Below, piece after piece: positions 20,893-31,656 of a stretch of DNA of 64,000 nucleotides. The first letter of the stretch is position 1; each line of letters begins with the position of its first letter. The position numbers and the translations under genes are program-made. Source of the DNA: Tropicimonas sediminicola. Lineage in GTDB: Bacteria > Pseudomonadota > Alphaproteobacteria > Rhodobacterales > Rhodobacteraceae. Below the pieces are notes generated by a model, which saw only the letters and a program-made list of their open reading frames with translations, was not told where the DNA came from and searched no databases. The stretch lies in the NCBI RefSeq assembly GCF_900188335.1, contig NZ_FZOY01000004.1, positions 372,001-436,000 on the forward strand. The letters run 5' to 3'.

Positions 20893-21183
20893 TCAGAAGT
20901 CGCCGCAATCCCTGCGTGCTGCCGTCTGGATCTGCTGCCGCTGCTGCAGGATCCCGATGCTTGACCGTGCGCTCTGGTCGGTGATGGCCTTCACCTCGAC
21001 GAGCGTCTGCCGGGACATGATCGCGATACAGGCGTCCGGCACATCGGCATTCCGGAGGGCTCTGGTCATGGAAGAGCGGAGCTGTTCCGTGCCGCCGTTC
21101 TTGTCCGGTGGCGTCGTGGGGGTACACCCGGCGAGCAGGGCGCCGACGAGCAAGGCGCTGATCATGAAGCGATTAGGTTTCAC
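20893..21183 (-). CDS. Small putative lipoprotein
   Basis: A 96-residue protein with a GTG start at 21183 preceded by AGGAAAGGAC. The N-terminus VKPNRFMISALLVGALLAGC has a lipobox (LLAGC, Cys20), so the mature protein would be lipid-anchored. The rest is a short Pro/Thr linker and about 65 charged, mostly helical residues with two further cysteines (C52, C93). I do not recognise the family. It opens the two-gene insertion between rplW and rplB. Confidence 0.7.
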   Translation of the reverse strand: MKPNRFMISALLVGALLAGCTPTTPPDKNGGTEQLRSSMTRALRNADVPDACIAIMSRQTLVEVKAITDQSARSSIGILQQRQQIQTAARRDCGDF

Positions 21184-21325
21184 CTTCGTGTCCTTTCCTG
21201 TGCGAGAGCCGCGCAGGAGAAGCCTAGCATGAAGACAGGGGCCGACCACCCCGAAGGCAGCACATTCCACGGCAGGACGGGCTCAAAATTCCGGGCATTT
21301 CCCCTTCCTTCCGAGCCACCGAAAA

Positions 21326-21360
21326 CGAAAAAGGCCCCCGCGGTGGCAGGGGCCTTCTTT
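21326..21360 (-). terminator. Rho-independent terminator after rplW
   Basis: An 8-bp stem (21331-21338 with 21349-21356) is followed by TTTTTCG on the minus strand, 25 nt past the rplW stop. The other side also has a T-rich run. It closes the str/S10 first block. Confidence 0.85.
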
Positions 21361-21380
21361 CTTCGATCCTGTCCGGAGCC

Positions 21381-21677
21381 TCAGAGGCCGGTGGACACGT
21401 CGATCGTGTTGCCCTCTTCGAGGGTCACGTAGGCTTTCTTGACGTCCTTGCGCTTGCCGGGCTGACCGCGGAAACGCTTGACCTTGCCCTTGGTGACGGT
21501 CGTGTTCACGGCCTTCACCTTCACACCAAACAGACCTTCGACGGCCTCCTTGATCTGGGGCTTGTTGGCGTCGATGGCGACCTCGAAGACCACCGCATTC
21601 GCCTCGGAGGCCATGGTGGCCTTCTCGGTGATGATGGGCTTGCGGATCACGTCGTAGTATTCGGCTTTGACGCTCAT
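21381..21677 (-). CDS. rplW: 50S ribosomal protein L23 (uL23)
   Basis: Exit-tunnel protein and docking site for SRP and trigger factor, 98 residues: [20 protein letters not shown] at the start and [20 protein letters not shown] in the middle. Its start overlaps the rplD stop by 4 nt (ATGA). Last gene before a terminator. Confidence 0.98.
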   Translation of the reverse strand: MSVKAEYYDVIRKPIITEKATMASEANAVVFEVAIDANKPQIKEAVEGLFGVKVKAVNTTVTKGKVKRFRGQPGKRKDVKKAYVTLEEGNTIDVSTGL

Positions 21678-22294
21678 TTCAGGCGAGCCTCCAGTGCTTC
21701 GACACCCGCCTTCGTGATCACCAGGGTGTCACGCTTCAGGATGTCCATGACATTGGCGCCGATCGAGGGCAGCACGTCCAGACCTTCGATGTTGGCCGCG
21801 GCACGAGCGAAGTTCTCGTTCACCTCGGCGCCGTCGATGATCAGCGCACGCTTCCAGCCCAGCTCCTTGACCTGCTTGGCAAGGATCTTGGTCTTGGCTT
21901 CGTCCATCGCGGCCGAGTCCAGGACAACGAGGTTGCCGGACGCCACCTTGGAGGACAGCGCGAGCTTCAGGCCGAGCTTGCGGACCTTCTTGGGAAGGTC
22001 GTGGGCATGGCTGCGCGGGGTCGGGCCCTTGTAGATACCACCCTTGCGGAAGATCGGCGCGTTGCGGTCGCCGTGGCGAGCGCCACCGGTGCCCTTCTGG
22101 CGGTAGATCTTCTTGGTCGAGTAGCTGGTTTCCGAGCGGGTCTTGACCTTGTGGGTGCCGGCCTGCGCCTTGTTGCGCTGCCAGCGGACCACGCGGTGCA
22201 GGATGTCGGCACGCGGCTCCAGGCCGAAGATGTCCTCGGCCAGTTCCACGTCGCCGGCGGCCCCGCCGTCGAGCTTGATCACATCAAGTTTCAT
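21674..22294 (-). CDS. rplD: 50S ribosomal protein L4 (uL4)
   Basis: Exit-tunnel constriction protein, 206 residues. The extended-loop region [22 protein letters not shown] (in two parts) and the C-terminal [17 protein letters not shown] are conserved. In enterobacteria L4 autoregulates the S10 operon; no leader structure was recognised here. It overlaps rplC by 4 nt (ATGA). Confidence 0.98.
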   Translation of the reverse strand: MKLDVIKLDGGAAGDVELAEDIFGLEPRADILHRVVRWQRNKAQAGTHKVKTRSETSYSTKKIYRQKGTGGARHGDRNAPIFRKGGIYKGPTPRSHAHDLPKKVRKLGLKLALSSKVASGNLVVLDSAAMDEAKTKILAKQVKELGWKRALIIDGAEVNENFARAAANIEGLDVLPSIGANVMDILKRDTLVITKAGVEALEARLK

Positions 22295-23037
22295 TCTTCC
22301 GCACCCCCTTCAGCAGGCGCTTCAGCCGGAGCTTCGGCGACGGCGGCGGCTTCAGCGGCCTTGATCGCGGCCGGGAACGGCACGCCTTCGGGCAGCTTCT
22401 TCTTCACGGCGTCCTTGATGGTGACCCAGCCACCCTTGGAGCCCGGCACGGCGCCCTTGACCATGATCAGGCCACGGTCGGCGTCGATGCGAACGACTTC
22501 CAGGTTCTGGGTGGTGACACGGGCAGCACCCATGTGACCGGCCATCTTCTTGCCCTTGAACACGCGGCCCGGGTCCTGACACTGACCGGTGGAACCGTGC
22601 GAACGGTGGGAGATCGACACACCGTGCGAGGCGCGCAGACCGCCGAAGTTGTGGCGCTTCATGGCACCGGCGAAACCCTTACCGATCGAGGTGCCCGACA
22701 CGTCGACCTTCTGGCCGGCAACGTAGTGCTCGGCAGAGATCTCGGCGCCGACCTCGATCAGGTTCTCCGGGTCCACGCGGAACTCGGCCACCTTGCGCTT
22801 GGGCGCAACGTTGGCGGCGGCGAAGTGGCCGCGCATGGCCTGGGAGGTCCGCTTGGCCTTGGCCGAACCGGCACCGAGCTGAACGGCGGTGTAGCCATCC
22901 CGCTCGACGGTGCGCTGGTCGACGACCTGCAGGTTGTCGAGTTGAAGGACGGTCACGGGAACCTGCTTCCCGTCCTCCAGGAACAGGCGGGTCATGCCCA
23001 CCTTCTTGGCAATAACTCCAGAGCGCATCTGATTCAT
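22291..23037 (-). CDS. rplC: 50S ribosomal protein L3 (uL3)
   Basis: Early assembly protein reaching the peptidyl-transferase centre, 248 residues with [16 protein letters not shown] at the front, [20 protein letters not shown] in the central extension and an Ala/Glu-rich C-terminal tail (about 225-248). The start is at 23037 or three codons later at 23028 (MRSGV), both within reach of a GGGGG stretch 6 nt after the rpsJ stop. Confidence 0.97.
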   Translation of the reverse strand: MNQMRSGVIAKKVGMTRLFLEDGKQVPVTVLQLDNLQVVDQRTVERDGYTAVQLGAGSAKAKRTSQAMRGHFAAANVAPKRKVAEFRVDPENLIEVGAEISAEHYVAGQKVDVSGTSIGKGFAGAMKRHNFGGLRASHGVSISHRSHGSTGQCQDPGRVFKGKKMAGHMGAARVTTQNLEVVRIDADRGLIMVKGAVPGSKGGWVTIKDAVKKKLPEGVPFPAAIKAAEAAAVAEAPAEAPAEGGAEE

Positions 23038-23043
23038 GCCCCC

Positions 23044-23355
23044 TTAGTTAAGCTTGATTTCGACGTCGACGCCGGCGGCGAGGTCGAGCTTCATCAGCGC
23101 GTCCACGGTCTGCGGGGTCGGGTCGACGATGTCGAGCAGACGCTTGTGGGTACGGATCTCCCACTGGTCGCGCGACTTCTTGTCGATGTGCGGTCCACGG
23201 AGGACCGTGAACTTCTCGATCTTGTTCGGCAGCGGGATCGGGCCACGCACCTGGGCGCCCGTCCGCTTGGCGGTGTTGACGATCTCCTGCGTGCTGGCGT
23301 CCAGCACACGATAGTCAAACGCCTTCAGCCGAATGCGGATGTTCTGGCTTTGCAT
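23044..23355 (-). CDS. rpsJ: 30S ribosomal protein S10 (uS10)
   Basis: Small-subunit head protein, also the NusE antitermination factor; 103 residues. It has [19 protein letters not shown] and the conserved [20 protein letters not shown] segment. It follows tuf by 133 nt, a gap with competing hairpins. Confidence 0.98.
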   Translation of the reverse strand: MQSQNIRIRLKAFDYRVLDASTQEIVNTAKRTGAQVRGPIPLPNKIEKFTVLRGPHIDKKSRDQWEIRTHKRLLDIVDPTPQTVDALMKLDLAAGVDVEIKLN

Positions 23356-23413
23356 TGTCAGTCAGCCTTGTTCTCGGCATTGGAGTTGAGAGGTGGAATG
23401 CGGCTCATTCCGC

Positions 23414-23466
23414 ACCCCACATCGAACCCGTTCAATGAGGGTGGGGCAGGCCTTTCGGCCCACCCC
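23414..23466 (-). other. Competing inverted repeats between tuf and rpsJ
   Basis: CCCCAC at 23414-23419 and GTGGGG at 23441-23446 can pair, and the latter can instead pair with CCCAC within 23459-23465 around a GGCCTTTCGGCC core. The two foldings exclude each other. No T-run follows, so this is not a plain terminator; it may be an RNA processing or attenuation site. Confidence 0.4.
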
Positions 23467-23488
23467 GAAATTCCGATCTCGAGAGTGA

Positions 23489-24664
23489 TTACTCGATGAT
23501 CTTGGAGACGACGCCGGCGCCGACGGTGCGGCCGCCTTCGCGGATGGCGAAGCGGAGCTTCTCTTCCATCGCGATCGGGGCGATCAGCTCCACGGTGAAC
23601 GACACGTTGTCGCCCGGCATCACCATCTCGGTGCCTTCGGCCAGCGTCACCGTCCCGGTCACGTCCGTCGTACGGAAGTAGAACTGCGGGCGGTAGTTGG
23701 CGAAGAACGGCGTGTGACGGCCACCCTCTTCCTTGGTCAGGATGTAGGCCTCGGCCTCGAACTTGGTGTGCGGGGTCACCGAGCCCGGCTTGCAGAGAAC
23801 CTGGCCACGCTCGACGCCTTCACGGTCGACGCCGCGCAGCAGCGCGCCGATGTTGTCGCCGGCTTCACCGCGGTCCAGCAGCTTGCGGAACATCTCGACG
23901 CCGGTGCAGGTCGTCTTCTTGGTGTCGCGGATGCCGACGATCTCGATCTCGTCGCCCACGTTGATCACGCCGCGCTCCACACGGCCGGTCACGACCGTGC
24001 CGCGGCCGGAGATCGAGAACACGTCCTCGATCGGCATCAGGAACGGCTGGTCGACCGGACGGTCCGGGGTCGGGATGTACTCGTCGACCGCGGCGATCAG
24101 CTCGCGGATCGAGTTCTCGCCGATCTCCGGGTTGTTGCCTTCCATCGCGGCCAGGGCCGAGCCCTTGATGATCGGGATGTCGTCGCCCGGGAAGTCGTAG
24201 GAGGAGAGCAGCTCGCGGATCTCCATCTCGACGAGCTCCAGCAGCTCCTCGTCATCGACCTGGTCGACCTTGTTCATGTACACCACCAGCGCAGGCACGC
24301 CGACCTGGCGGGCCAGCAGGATGTGCTCGCGGGTCTGCGGCATCGGGCCGTCGGCGGCCGAACACACCAGGATCGCGCCGTCCATCTGGGCGGCACCGGT
24401 GATCATGTTCTTCACGTAGTCCGCGTGGCCGGGGCAGTCGACGTGCGCGTAGTGACGCGCGTCGGATTCGTACTCGACGTGCGCCGTCGAGATCGTGATG
24501 CCGCGGGCCTTCTCTTCCGGCGCGCCGTCGATCTGGTCGTAGGCCTTGAAGTCGCCGAAGTATTTCGTGATCGCAGCCGTCAGCGTCGTCTTGCCGTGGT
24601 CAACGTGACCGATCGTGCCGACGTTCACATGCGGTTTGTTACGCTGAAACTTTTCCTTTGCCAT
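23489..24664 (-). CDS. tuf: Elongation factor Tu
   Basis: GTPase that delivers aminoacyl-tRNA to the ribosome, 391 residues. GTP-binding motifs are GHVDHGKT at 19-26, DCPGH at 76-80 and NKVD at 131-134, followed by the two beta-barrel domains. Standard str-operon position after fusA (61-nt gap). Only this copy lies in the window; many relatives carry a second. Confidence 0.99.
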   Translation of the reverse strand: MAKEKFQRNKPHVNVGTIGHVDHGKTTLTAAITKYFGDFKAYDQIDGAPEEKARGITISTAHVEYESDARHYAHVDCPGHADYVKNMITGAAQMDGAILVCSAADGPMPQTREHILLARQVGVPALVVYMNKVDQVDDEELLELVEMEIRELLSSYDFPGDDIPIIKGSALAAMEGNNPEIGENSIRELIAAVDEYIPTPDRPVDQPFLMPIEDVFSISGRGTVVTGRVERGVINVGDEIEIVGIRDTKKTTCTGVEMFRKLLDRGEAGDNIGALLRGVDREGVERGQVLCKPGSVTPHTKFEAEAYILTKEEGGRHTPFFANYRPQFYFRTTDVTGTVTLAEGTEMVMPGDNVSFTVELIAPIAMEEKLRFAIREGGRTVGAGVVSKIIE

Positions 24665-24725
24665 GATGGCCTCCTTGTTCTGTGCGGGGGCGGTTTCGAC
24701 GCCGCCCCCAAATCCCGATTTGCTC

Positions 24726-26849
24726 TTAGGCGTACTTGGCCTGGATCTCGTCCGAGATGTTCTGCGGCACCGGATCGTAGTGATCGAACTGCATCGTGAA
24801 CTGCGCGCGGCCCGAGGACATGGAGCGCAGCGTGTTGATGTAGCCGAACATGTTGGCCAGCGGCACGAAGGCGTTGATCGCCACCGCGTTGCCGCGCGGC
24901 TCCTGGCCGGTCACCTGGCCACGACGGGAGGTCAGGTCACCGATGATGCCACCGGTGTATTCCTCCGGCGTGATCACCTCGACCTTCATGATCGGCTCGA
25001 GCAGCTTGGCTCCGGCCTTCTTCATGCCTTCGCGCATGCCCATGCGAGCGGCGATCTCGAACGCGAGAACGCTGGAGTCCACGTCGTGGAACTTACCGTC
25101 GATCAGCGCGACCTTGAAGTCGATCACCGGGAAGCCGGCAAGCGGACCGGAGTCCATAACCGACTTGATACCCTTCTCGACGCCGGGGATGTATTCCTTC
25201 GGCACCGCACCACCGACGATCTTGCTCTCGAAGGAGTAGCCCTCGCCCGGCTCGGTTGGGGTAATGACCAGCTTGACCTCGGCGAACTGACCCGAACCAC
25301 CCGACTGCTTCTTGTGGGTGTAGGAGTGCTCGATCTGCTTCGAGATGGTCTCGCGATAGGCCACCTGCGGCGCACCGATGTTCGCCTCGACCTTGAACTC
25401 CCGCTTCAGCCGGTCGACCAGAATGTCGAGGTGAAGTTCGCCCATGCCCTTCATGATAGTCTGACCGGACTCGAGGTCGGTCTCGACGCGGAAGGACGGG
25501 TCCTCGGCGGCCAGACGGGCCAGACCCTGGGACATCTTCTCCTGGTCGTTCTTGGTCTTCGGCTCGACCGCGATCTCGATGACCGGGTCGGGGAAGGTCA
25601 TGGTTTCGAGCACGACAGGGTCGGCGACGGCGCAGAGCGTGTCACCGGTGGTGGTCTCCTTCAGGCCCGCGAGCGCGATGATGTCGCCGGCGAAGGCTTC
25701 CTCGATCTCCTCGCGGTTGTTGGAGTGCATCATCATCATACGACCGATGCGCTCTTTCTTGCCCTTGGTGGAGTTCAGGATCGAGTCGCCCTTTTTCATC
25801 ACGCCGGAGTAGATCCGGGTGAAGGTCAGCGAACCGACGAACGGGTCGTTCATGATCTTGAACGCCAGGCCGGCGAACGGCATGTTGTCGTCTGCGCGGC
25901 GGGCGATGTTCCGGGTTTCCGTCTCGTCGCCCGGCTTGAAGCCCATGTAGTCGACCACGTCGAGCGGGCTCGGCAGGTAGTCGATCACGGCGTTCAGCAG
26001 CGGCTGGACACCCTTGTTCTTGAACGCGGAACCACCGAGGACCGGCACGAAGGACATCGACAGGCAGCCCTTGCGAACCAGCGAGCGCAGGGTCGGCACG
26101 TCGGGCTCTTCGCCTTCGAGGTAGGCTTCCATCGCCGTGTCGTCCATCTCGACCGCGTGCTCGATCAGGTGGCCGCGCCATTCGTCGGCGAGGTCCTTCA
26201 GATCGTCACGGATCGGCTGACGCACCCAGGAGGCGCCCAGGTCTTCACCCTGCCACACCCACTCTTCCATGGTGATCAGGTCGACGATGCCCTCGAGCTT
26301 GTCCTCGGAGCCGATCGGGAAGTTCACCGGAACGGGGGTCGCGCCGGTGCGGTCCTTGATCATCTTCACGCAGTTGAAGAAGTCGGCGCCGATCTTGTCC
26401 ATCTTGTTGACGAACACGAGACGCGGAACCTTGTACCGGTCGGCCTGACGCCACACGGTCTCGGTCTGCGGCTCGACACCGGCGTTACCGTCGAGCAGCG
26501 CCACGGCGCCGTCGAGCACGGCCAGCGACCGCTCCACCTCGATGGTGAAGTCGACGTGGCCGGGGGTGTCGATGATGTTGTACCGGAACTTGGTGTCGTC
26601 CGTGCCTTCGGCGGTCGGATCTTCCTGCCAGCGCCAGAAGGTCGTGGTCGCAGCCGAGGTGATGGTGATGCCCCGCTCCTGCTCCTGCTCCATCCAGTCC
26701 ATGGTCGCGGCGCCGTCATGAACTTCGCCGATCTTGTGAGACTTTCCGGTGTAATACAGGATACGCTCGGTCGTCGTGGTCTTGCCGGCATCGATGTGCG
26801 CCATGATGCCGAAGTTTCGGTAATGGTCGAGAGGATAGTCGCGGGCCAT
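24726..26849 (-). CDS. fusA: Elongation factor G
   Basis: Translocase GTPase, 707 residues. G1 AHIDAGKTT at 17-25, then DTPGHVDF and NKMDKIG, followed by domains II-V with the C-terminal [21 protein letters not shown] region split across strands. It lies 27 nt after rpsG. A very long open frame on the opposite strand is only codon-bias shadow. Confidence 0.99.
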   Translation of the reverse strand: MARDYPLDHYRNFGIMAHIDAGKTTTTERILYYTGKSHKIGEVHDGAATMDWMEQEQERGITITSAATTTFWRWQEDPTAEGTDDTKFRYNIIDTPGHVDFTIEVERSLAVLDGAVALLDGNAGVEPQTETVWRQADRYKVPRLVFVNKMDKIGADFFNCVKMIKDRTGATPVPVNFPIGSEDKLEGIVDLITMEEWVWQGEDLGASWVRQPIRDDLKDLADEWRGHLIEHAVEMDDTAMEAYLEGEEPDVPTLRSLVRKGCLSMSFVPVLGGSAFKNKGVQPLLNAVIDYLPSPLDVVDYMGFKPGDETETRNIARRADDNMPFAGLAFKIMNDPFVGSLTFTRIYSGVMKKGDSILNSTKGKKERIGRMMMMHSNNREEIEEAFAGDIIALAGLKETTTGDTLCAVADPVVLETMTFPDPVIEIAVEPKTKNDQEKMSQGLARLAAEDPSFRVETDLESGQTIMKGMGELHLDILVDRLKREFKVEANIGAPQVAYRETISKQIEHSYTHKKQSGGSGQFAEVKLVITPTEPGEGYSFESKIVGGAVPKEYIPGVEKGIKSVMDSGPLAGFPVIDFKVALIDGKFHDVDSSVLAFEIAARMGMREGMKKAGAKLLEPIMKVEVITPEEYTGGIIGDLTSRRGQVTGQEPRGNAVAINAFVPLANMFGYINTLRSMSSGRAQFTMQFDHYDPVPQNISDEIQAKYA

Positions 26850-26876
26850 GGGGGGGTCCTCAGGCGTAGATTTGAA

Positions 26877-27359
<483 letters not shown>

Positions 27360-27731
27360 TTACTTGGGACGCTTGGCGCCGTATTTCGAGCGACGCTGCT
27401 TACGGTCCTTGACGCCCTGGGTATCCAGAACACCGCGCAGGATGTGATAGCGGACACCCGGAAGGTCTTTGACACGACCGCCGCGGATGAGGACCACCGA
27501 GTGCTCCTGCAGGTTGTGGCTTTCACCGGGGATGTAGCTGATCACCTCGAAGCCGTTGGTCAGACGAACCTTGGCCACCTTCCGCATGGCCGAGTTCGGC
27601 TTCTTCGGAGTGGTGGTGTAGACGCGGGTGCAAACCCCACGCTTCTGCGGGCAGCTCTCGAGGTGCTGCGACTTGGATCGTTTCACTTTGGGCTGCCGCG
27701 GCTTGCGGATCAGCTGTTGGATCGTCGGCAT
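27360..27731 (-). CDS. rpsL: 30S ribosomal protein S12 (uS12)
   Basis: Decoding-centre protein of 123 residues. The streptomycin-determining loop [17 protein letters not shown] is intact with Lys43 and Lys44, so a wild-type, drug-sensitive form is expected. First gene of the str operon. Its 226-nt upstream gap must hold the promoter, but no clear hexamer pair was found; the gene before it is an EamA exporter on the same strand. Confidence 0.98.
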   Translation of the reverse strand: MPTIQQLIRKPRQPKVKRSKSQHLESCPQKRGVCTRVYTTTPKKPNSAMRKVAKVRLTNGFEVISYIPGESHNLQEHSVVLIRGGRVKDLPGVRYHILRGVLDTQGVKDRKQRRSKYGAKRPK

Positions 27732-27957
27732 TCCGGTTCCCCAGTCTAGCTTTCTTCTTCTCGCGCGTGCCGCGAGGGTTTGTTCATCAAATCGCGCGCT
27801 TCACGCGTCCGCAAAGCGCGAAAAACCGCTGGCGTTTCCTCGTACGCGGAAACGACGCGGGTGGGATTACAGAGGATCGGGGCCGGGGCCCGGATCTTGA
27901 CCACTTCAGTTCTGTAGGTCCGGTCAAACGGAATCCCCGCGACCGAGTGGGCGTGCT

Positions 27958-28896
27958 CTAGATAGAATCGCCAGCCTTGTCAACAGACGCTTGGGAAATA
28001 TGGCTCCGCGCTGCGTCGCGGGCCGCATCCTCGGCCAGTTTTCGCTCCCGGTGGAAGGTGAAGATGCCGGTCGCCACGACGATCCCCGCGCCGATCAGGG
28101 TCATCCCGTCCGGCCATTCACCGAAGACCAGCCAGCCGAGCAGCAGCGCCCAGAGCAGCGACGTGTAGCGGAACGGCGCCACGAAGGCGATATCCCCCGC
28201 TCGCATGGTCGCGATCGAGAACAGGTAGGCGAAGGTGATCATCAGCGAGGCCCCGCCGAGGGCCAGCCAGGCATCGGGCGGCACCGGGCGCCAGCTGTCC
28301 GGGCCAAAGACAAGGCCAAGGCCGCCAAAGGCCATGACACCAAGGGACGCAGCCACCGCAACCGTCATCGAGCTGGTCTCGATGGAGACCATGCGCGCGG
28401 TCAGATCCCGGGCCGTGACGAAGATCACCGCTCCCACCACGTAGACCGAATAGATCGTGAAACCCTCTGCGCCGGGACGGACGATCAGCATGACCCCGGC
28501 GAACCCAACGAGGATCGCCAGCAGCCGCCGCCAGCCGATCGGCTCGCCGAGAAACGCCGCCGCCGCGAGCGTCACCGAGAGCGGCATGGCCTGCATGATC
28601 GCCGTGGCATTGGCGATCGGCATGTGGAACAGCGCGGTGATGAAGCAATAGGCCGCCGCGATCTCCGCCAGGGTGCGCCAGACCACGAGCCCCCGGTCGC
28701 GGCGCGGCAGCCGCAGTCGCAGCGACCCCGTCACGGCGGCGGCGACGAGAATCATCACCGAGCCACCGATTCCCCGCAGGAACACCGCCTGGAACATCGA
28801 CATGTCCCCCGACACCGACTTCATGAGCGCATCATTGATGGTGAAGGACGCCATGGACGCCGCCATCAGCGCCGCGGCCTTGAAATTGGGAGACAT
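27958..28896 (-). CDS. EamA/DMT superfamily membrane transporter
   Basis: Drug/metabolite transporter of 312 residues with ten hydrophobic segments in two EamA repeats (about 10-140 and 155-285). Repeat features include the FLRGIGGSVMILVAA start of segment 2 and PLSVTLAAAAFLGEPIGWRR. The C-terminal tail is charged and cytoplasmic. Substrate not deducible. It sits upstream of rpsL on the same strand, with a 226-nt gap. Confidence 0.9.
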   Translation of the reverse strand: MSPNFKAAALMAASMASFTINDALMKSVSGDMSMFQAVFLRGIGGSVMILVAAAVTGSLRLRLPRRDRGLVVWRTLAEIAAAYCFITALFHMPIANATAIMQAMPLSVTLAAAAFLGEPIGWRRLLAILVGFAGVMLIVRPGAEGFTIYSVYVVGAVIFVTARDLTARMVSIETSSMTVAVAASLGVMAFGGLGLVFGPDSWRPVPPDAWLALGGASLMITFAYLFSIATMRAGDIAFVAPFRYTSLLWALLLGWLVFGEWPDGMTLIGAGIVVATGIFTFHRERKLAEDAARDAARSHISQASVDKAGDSI

Positions 28897-29137
28897 GGAA
28901 TGGGCGCCTTTCGGAGAAATGCAAGCCCGCGATGCGGGAGCGCGCGGGCTTTGTCAACGCGGCAGGCGGGAAATGACCTCGCGGCATCGGGCGGGGCCAT
29001 GTTGATGCGGGTCAAAGAACAACGTTCACGATCGGCGGTATCCTGTCGACGAGCGTATTGACCTGCCCCGTCCCGGTCATGTCATCCTGCCAGCAGGGAC
29101 GCCGGGGCTTCCGGGGAGGGAGACAATGGAGGGACCC

Positions 29138-29290
29138 ATGAAGCTCAGAACTCTGCTCGCCATCCTTGGCCTCGCGGTGCTTGGATTCGCCTGCACGGAC
29201 ACGCAACACTACCCGATCACCGGCGAGGAATGCGGGCCGGACGATCCGGTTCAGGACCTCTCGGTGCAGCAATGCGCCGAGGCGGCCTGA
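29138..29290 (+). CDS. Very small secreted or lipid-anchored protein
   Basis: A 50-residue product starting MKLRTLLAILGLAVLGFAC, a signal sequence ending in GFAC, an imperfect lipobox (Cys19). The mature part is acidic, with two more cysteines in EECGPDD and QQCAEAA. GGAGGGA lies just before the ATG; a second ATG four codons earlier (29126) also has a good site. 12 nt separate its stop from the next gene, so the two are probably co-expressed. Family not recognised. Confidence 0.6.
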   Translation: MKLRTLLAILGLAVLGFACTDTQHYPITGEECGPDDPVQDLSVQQCAEAA

Positions 29291-29302
29291 TCCGCCGGAC
29301 GG

Positions 29303-30247
29303 GTGCGCATCGCCACGTTCAACGTGCAGAACCTGCGCCTCCGGCAACTGGCCGGTGGCGAGGCGGCGCTCGACGGAGCGCGTGACGGCGACGTGCCGAC
29401 GGACACCGACGAGGACGCGCCTGCCTTCGACAAGGCGGACCGGCGCCTGACCGCGGCGGTCCTCCACGACATGAACGCCGATGTCGTGGCGCTTCAGGAG
29501 GTGCATGACCAGGAGACGCTGGACTACTTCCACGAGCGGTTCCTCGTGCGCACCGGGCTCCGGCCCTATCCGCACCGGATCTGCCTGCCCGGCAACGACG
29601 GCATGGGGCGCAACCTCGCGCTTCTGAGCCGCCTGCCGCCCAGCGCCCTGCAAAGCCACGCCGGCCTTCGCCCGTCGGACCTCGGACTCGCGCCGCTGGA
29701 GGGCGTGGCGCCGGATCGCCCGCTGTTCTGCCGCGACTGCCTGATGGTCGATCTGCCCGGGATCACCCTCTACCTCTGCCACTTCAAGGCCCCCTACCCC
29801 GACGCCGACGCGACCCGCCCGGCCCGCCGGCTTGAGGCGCTCGGGGTGCGACGCCTGATCGAGAACCGCTTCGCTCGGCCCGAGCGCGCCATGTGGATGA
29901 TCCTTGGCGATCTCAACGAGCCCGACGCGCAGGTGCCGCTGGCGGAAAAGGCGACCGCGCCCCTGCTCGACGACTTCGCCATCGACCTTCTGGAGCGCCG
30001 CCCGCGGGGGCAGCGTTGGTCCTATCACGAGCCGCGTCGCGGCACCTATTCGCGGCCCGACGCGCTGCTGGCCTCGCCGGCGCTGGCGGCCGCCTGCCCG
30101 CTCGCCATGCCCCGCCTCGTGAGGGAAGGCATGGGCCGCGAGGCCACCGCCTATCCCGGCCCGCGCCTGCATGGGGTGGGCGAACACCGTCCCCATGCCA
30201 GCGACCACGCCGCCATCATGGTGGATCTCGAGGGGATCGGGGCCTGA
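29303..30247 (+). CDS. Endonuclease/exonuclease/phosphatase (EEP) family protein
   Basis: A 314-residue hydrolase with the EEP fold: IATFNVQNLR (Asn7) at the start, VVALQEVHD (catalytic Glu), ILGDLNEPD and the C-terminal ASDHAAIMVD with the catalytic Asp-His. No signal peptide. The substrate, nucleic acid or a phosphoester, cannot be told. The start is a GTG at 29303, with weak SD, 12 nt after a tiny lipoprotein-like gene; internal starts are less likely because the FN motif would be lost. Confidence 0.85.
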   Translation: MRIATFNVQNLRLRQLAGGEAALDGARDGDVPTDTDEDAPAFDKADRRLTAAVLHDMNADVVALQEVHDQETLDYFHERFLVRTGLRPYPHRICLPGNDGMGRNLALLSRLPPSALQSHAGLRPSDLGLAPLEGVAPDRPLFCRDCLMVDLPGITLYLCHFKAPYPDADATRPARRLEALGVRRLIENRFARPERAMWMILGDLNEPDAQVPLAEKATAPLLDDFAIDLLERRPRGQRWSYHEPRRGTYSRPDALLASPALAAACPLAMPRLVREGMGREATAYPGPRLHGVGEHRPHASDHAAIMVDLEGIGA

Positions 30248-30272
30248 CATCACCGATCCGCCGGACACCCTG

Positions 30273-30302
30273 TTGACAGCCGCGCACGGGCATTATTGTT
30301 AT
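30273..30302 (+). promoter_or_regulatory. Promoter of the zinc operon
   Basis: A perfect -35 TTGACA at 30273-30278, with a -10 either at 30296-30301 (TTGTTA, 17-nt spacer) or 30297-30302 (TGTTAT, 18-nt spacer). The -10 lies inside the Zur-like palindrome. Confidence 0.6.
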
Positions 30303-30313
30303 GAGATAACATT
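30295..30313 (+). promoter_or_regulatory. Zur-like operator
   Basis: TGTTAT-GAG-ATAACA is a perfect palindrome at 30297-30311; flanking bases extend it to ATTGTTAT and ATAACATT with one mismatch. This matches the TGTTATAnTATAACA type box bound by Zur in alphaproteobacteria. It overlaps the -10 of the promoter before a zinc-uptake-type operon, so repression by zinc-loaded Zur is the natural reading. Confidence 0.8.
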
Positions 30314-30339
30314 TCACATCCGCCGTGGAGCGATTCCTC

Positions 30340-30930
30340 ATGCCCCTCCGTTTGCTCATTGCCGGCGCGCTCATCTGCGCCGCGCCAACCGCCATCGCCC
30401 AGCAGCGCCAGCTGGACGCCCATGAGCATGGCGCCGGGACCCTGGACCTCGCCCGTTCCGGCAACATCCTGGAGTTCGAACTGCGCGCCCCCGGCGCAGA
30501 TATCGTCGGCTTTGAGCACGCCGCGACCTCGGAGGAAGACAAAATGGCCGTCGCCGCGGCCATCGAAATGCTTTCGAAACCCGAGACGATTCTCGCCTTA
30601 TCGGACGCGGCAGGATGCGAGCCTCAGGAGGCAACAGCGATCCTGGTCGCAATGAGCGACGAGCACGAGGACGAAGCTGGAATGCTCGAGCACGACGAGC
30701 ATGACGAGCATGACGACCACGAGGAAGCTGCCGCCGGTCACACAGAGTTCCATGCACACGCGATCTACACCTGCTCCAATCCCGAGGCGCTCGACCGGAT
30801 CGACCTGCCCTACTTCGGGCATTTCCCCAATGCGCGCGAGCTTGAGGTTCAGGCGGTTTCCGACAAGGGTGGCTTCGGCGCCGAGGTGGTCCGGGACCAG
30901 CCGGTGCTGCAACTGGACGGCAAGCTGTGA
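30340..30930 (+). CDS. DUF2796 zinc-binding periplasmic protein (ZrgA-like)
   Basis: A 196-residue secreted protein: signal peptide about 1-20 (cleaved near AIAQQ), an N-terminal QLDAHEHGAGTLDLA motif typical of DUF2796/ZrgA, then a His/Asp/Glu-rich linker (about 107-142, with repeated HDEH) and a second half ending FFG-like FGHFPNARELEVQ. The His-rich linker is a likely zinc trap. In Vibrio cholerae ZrgA acts with an ABC transporter in zinc acquisition. The ATG at 30340 has GGAG 9 nt before. First gene of a Zur-box operon. Confidence 0.88.
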   Translation: MPLRLLIAGALICAAPTAIAQQRQLDAHEHGAGTLDLARSGNILEFELRAPGADIVGFEHAATSEEDKMAVAAAIEMLSKPETILALSDAAGCEPQEATAILVAMSDEHEDEAGMLEHDEHDEHDDHEEAAAGHTEFHAHAIYTCSNPEALDRIDLPYFGHFPNARELEVQAVSDKGGFGAEVVRDQPVLQLDGKL

Positions 30931-30936
30931 GACACC

Positions 30937-31652
<716 letters not shown>

Positions 31653-31656
<4 letters not shown>

